The notes under the pieces were generated by a model, which had not been told where the DNA came from, ran no database searches, and saw only the letters and a program-made list of their open reading frames with translations. Positions 5,392-6,780 of a stretch of 6,780 bases of DNA are shown piece by piece. Within the stretch, counting starts at the first letter, position 1. Every line of letters begins with the position of its first letter. The translations under genes and the position numbers were made by a program. Source of the DNA: an uncultured Eubacteriales bacterium (GTDB taxonomy: Bacteria > Bacillota > Clostridia > Lachnospirales > Lachnospiraceae); contig URND01000141.1 of assembly GCA_900549105.1 (NCBI GenBank), forward strand, positions 1 through 6,780. Direction: 5' to 3'.

Positions 5392-6567
5392 TCATCCTTT
5401 CAATTTAGTTAGATAATCAGAATACCATTGTATCATTTCTCTACGCTTCTCAAGATATAGAGCATGATTATAAGTACCTCGAATGCTATTTTTGTCCACG
5501 TGTGCTAACTGCATCTCAATCCAAGCACTATCAAACCCTTGCTCGTGCAGAATTGTCGACATTGTATGTCTAAAACCGTGACCTGTAGCACGGCCTTTGT
5601 AACCAAGTAACTCAATCACTTGCGACACGCTTTCCTTCGAGATCGGTTTGCTGTGATTGTTCCTGCCAATAAAGATGAAAGGATAATGGCCTGTAATAGG
5701 TTTAAGCTGTTTAAAAAGGTCAACTACCTGGATAGATAAAGGAACAATATGGGGCCTACGCATTTTCATCCGTTCAGCTGGGATCTCCCATATACCTTTC
5801 TCAAGGTCAACCTCTTCCCACGTAGCAAATCGCATCTCCTGTGTTCTTACACCAGTTAACATGACTATCTTTGTAGCATTTTTGGTGATAAGGCTACCGG
5901 TATACGCTTCAAGGTCCCGAATAAAATGAGGTAACTCTTCAGCAGATAAAAAAGGATGGTGTTTTTGCTTAGGAACGGCTAGAGCGATAGCTAAATCAGG
6001 CGCTGGATTGTATTCAGCGCGGCCAGTTATGATCGCATAGCGATAGACCTCACCGCATCTTTGCCGCACTTTTCTGGTCTTCTCTAGTGCTCCACGCTTC
6101 TCTATTCGTCGCAATACTTCAAGTAGTTCTAACGGTTTGATTTCACTGATAGGGCGTTTACCAATGAACGGGAATACATCTTGTTCAAATGTTTTAATGA
6201 TTTCTTCGCGATAGGCTACTGTCCAGCGGTCCGCTTTGTTAGTGTGCCATTCTCGACATATGGCTTCGAATGAGTTCTCTGTTGAGAGTTTTTGTGCCAG
6301 CTTTTGGGCTTTACGTTCTTCCACTGGGTCTATGCCGTTTGCTACCTGCTTACGAGCCGTATCGCGTTTCTCACGTGCTTTTGCGAGGCTTACTAAATCG
6401 TAGCTGCCAAATGACATTAACCGCGCTTTCCCTGCAAACCGGAAACGGAAACGCCAGCCTTTCGAGCCATCGGGATTGATAAGCAATGACAGACCTTGTC
6501 CATCGTTCAATGTGTATGGTTTGTCTTGTGGTTTTGCACGTTTGATCTGTATATCGGTTAGAGCCAT
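5392..6567 (-). CDS. int: P4-type tyrosine integrase, selC-specific
   Basis: A complete 391-residue site-specific recombinase that would integrate the satellite at the 3' end of the adjacent selC gene. Residues ~1-90 form the arm-binding domain of P4-type integrases (MALTDIQIKRAKP, then DGQGLSLLI and GWRFRFRF); ~95-190 the core-binding helical domain; ~215-385 the catalytic domain. Active-site residues are all present: R241 (LTGVRTQEMR), K268 (ERMKMRRPHIVPLS), H330-x-x-R333 (GHGFRHTMS), H356 (LAHVDKN) and nucleophile Y366 (GTYNHALYLEKRRE). The start Met-Ala-Leu-Thr-Asp is the family's usual start, though no clear ribosome-binding site precedes it. The gene is read away from the tRNA, as in P4. 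The following gene begins only four bases after its stop, and the integrase end supplies that gene's ribosome-binding site, so cargo expression is tied to int. Confidence 0.95.
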   Translation of the reverse strand: MALTDIQIKRAKPQDKPYTLNDGQGLSLLINPDGSKGWRFRFRFAGKARLMSFGSYDLVSLAKAREKRDTARKQVANGIDPVEERKAQKLAQKLSTENSFEAICREWHTNKADRWTVAYREEIIKTFEQDVFPFIGKRPISEIKPLELLEVLRRIEKRGALEKTRKVRQRCGEVYRYAIITGRAEYNPAPDLAIALAVPKQKHHPFLSAEELPHFIRDLEAYTGSLITKNATKIVMLTGVRTQEMRFATWEEVDLEKGIWEIPAERMKMRRPHIVPLSIQVVDLFKQLKPITGHYPFIFIGRNNHSKPISKESVSQVIELLGYKGRATGHGFRHTMSTILHEQGFDSAWIEMQLAHVDKNSIRGTYNHALYLEKRREMIQWYSDYLTKLKG

Positions 6568-6729
6568 GTGTATAACTGAAAACTACGTATAAAAAATCTA
6601 TACACATTACTATACATATTTTTCGCGGATTCAGGGAGATGATCTCGGACTATTACGGACAAGTTTATTATTCATCGTGTTGAATATAAAGGATTTTATG
6701 GAGTATCTCGGAACTGGCTGGATGATGTT
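6568..6729. promoter_or_regulatory. int upstream region with repeats: promoter and probable arm-type sites
   Basis: No gene is present. Next to the int start there is an inverted repeat GTGTATA (6568-6574) / TATACAC (6599-6605), and related CTATACAC/CTATACAT copies follow at about 6598-6617. Further out ATCTCGGA occurs twice (6642-6649 and 6705-6712), and CGGAC is repeated at 6646-6650 and 6656-6660. Such repeats are typical of integrase or Vis binding arms. A minus-strand TATACG near 6585-6590 could be a -10 for int, but no good -35 matches. Functions are inferred from position. Confidence 0.5.
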
Positions 6730-6780
6730 TGGCGGAAGATCACAGGAGTCGAACCTGCCCGGGACCGCTGGCGGCCCCCA
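6730..6780 (-). tRNA. selC: tRNA-Sec (selC), 3' part, cut by the window edge
   Basis: On the minus strand the last 51 bases of a tRNA-Sec gene are seen: 3' CCA encoded at 6732-6730, discriminator G at 6733, the eight-base 3' acceptor strand GATCTTCC (8 bp is special to tRNA-Sec), the T arm with GGTTCGACTCC, and most of the long variable arm (GGGCCGC...GCGGTCCC). The anticodon and 5' half lie outside. It matches E. coli selC as I recall it, with one possible difference at the very edge (an extra G in TGGGGGCC, where K-12 has TTGGGGCC). selC inserts selenocysteine at UGA. Confidence 0.9.
6730..6780. other. att: attachment site at the selC 3' end (attL/attR side with int)
   Basis: Integrases of this family recombine within the 3' end of a tRNA and restore it with a phage-borne copy. 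Here int starts about 160 bp from an apparently intact selC 3' end, so this junction should contain the crossover core. The exact core and the opposite copy cannot be fixed because the other end of the element is outside the window. selC is the known site of phiR73. Confidence 0.6.

Overview
The window is the late half and the attachment end of a P4-family phage satellite (P4 / phiR73 type) integrated at the selenocysteine tRNA gene selC, so the host is an enterobacterium, most likely Escherichia coli or a close relative. The reasons are the gene order vis <- ori -> sid-delta-psu - cos - cargo - int, product lengths equal to those known for P4 (Vis 88 aa, Sid 244 aa, Delta 166 aa, Psu 190 aa), a P2/P4-type cos sequence, and the 3' part of selC at the right edge, just beyond the integrase start.

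Left part (1-1100): an immunity and replication control region. Read leftward it holds a candidate early promoter (PLE-like), a leader with two short segments complementary to the immunity RNA, a short hairpin followed by a U-run, and the C4/CI-type antisense RNA. Next comes vis, an AlpA-like excisionase/repressor read leftward. Between vis and sid lies an origin of ori1 type, with iterons of the form GGTGAACAG in both orientations around an AT-rich core. It is flanked by two TGT-N12-ACA activator sites, one for the leftward late promoter (PLL) and one for the rightward late promoter (Psid).

Middle part (1123-3200): the late operon sid-delta-psu. Sid makes the helper P2 capsid assemble at the small P4 size. 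Delta is a double Ogr-type zinc-finger activator that should act at the two sites named above. Psu suppresses Rho-dependent polarity and decorates the capsid. A strong hairpin terminator follows, then the cos packaging site with several dyads.

Right part (3200-6780): the variable cargo slot between cos/psu and int, where P4 carries gop-beta-cII and relatives often carry anti-phage systems. Here it holds two visibly AT-rich genes read leftward behind int with almost no spacing. Gene A (302 aa) has a PD-(D/E)XK-nuclease-like N-terminus. Gene B reads as 278 aa but is clearly a ~370 aa gene broken by one base in a run of eight A. The most parsimonious reading is a two-gene defence cassette co-transcribed with the integrase. 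The family is not certain from sequence alone. The integrase is a complete P4-type tyrosine recombinase (391 aa), followed by its control/attachment region and the partial selC gene.

The satellite backbone genes are familiar. The parts most worth a second look are the cargo pair, the A8 frameshift in gene B, the way the cargo is tucked behind int, and the visible antisense-target architecture of the immunity leader.
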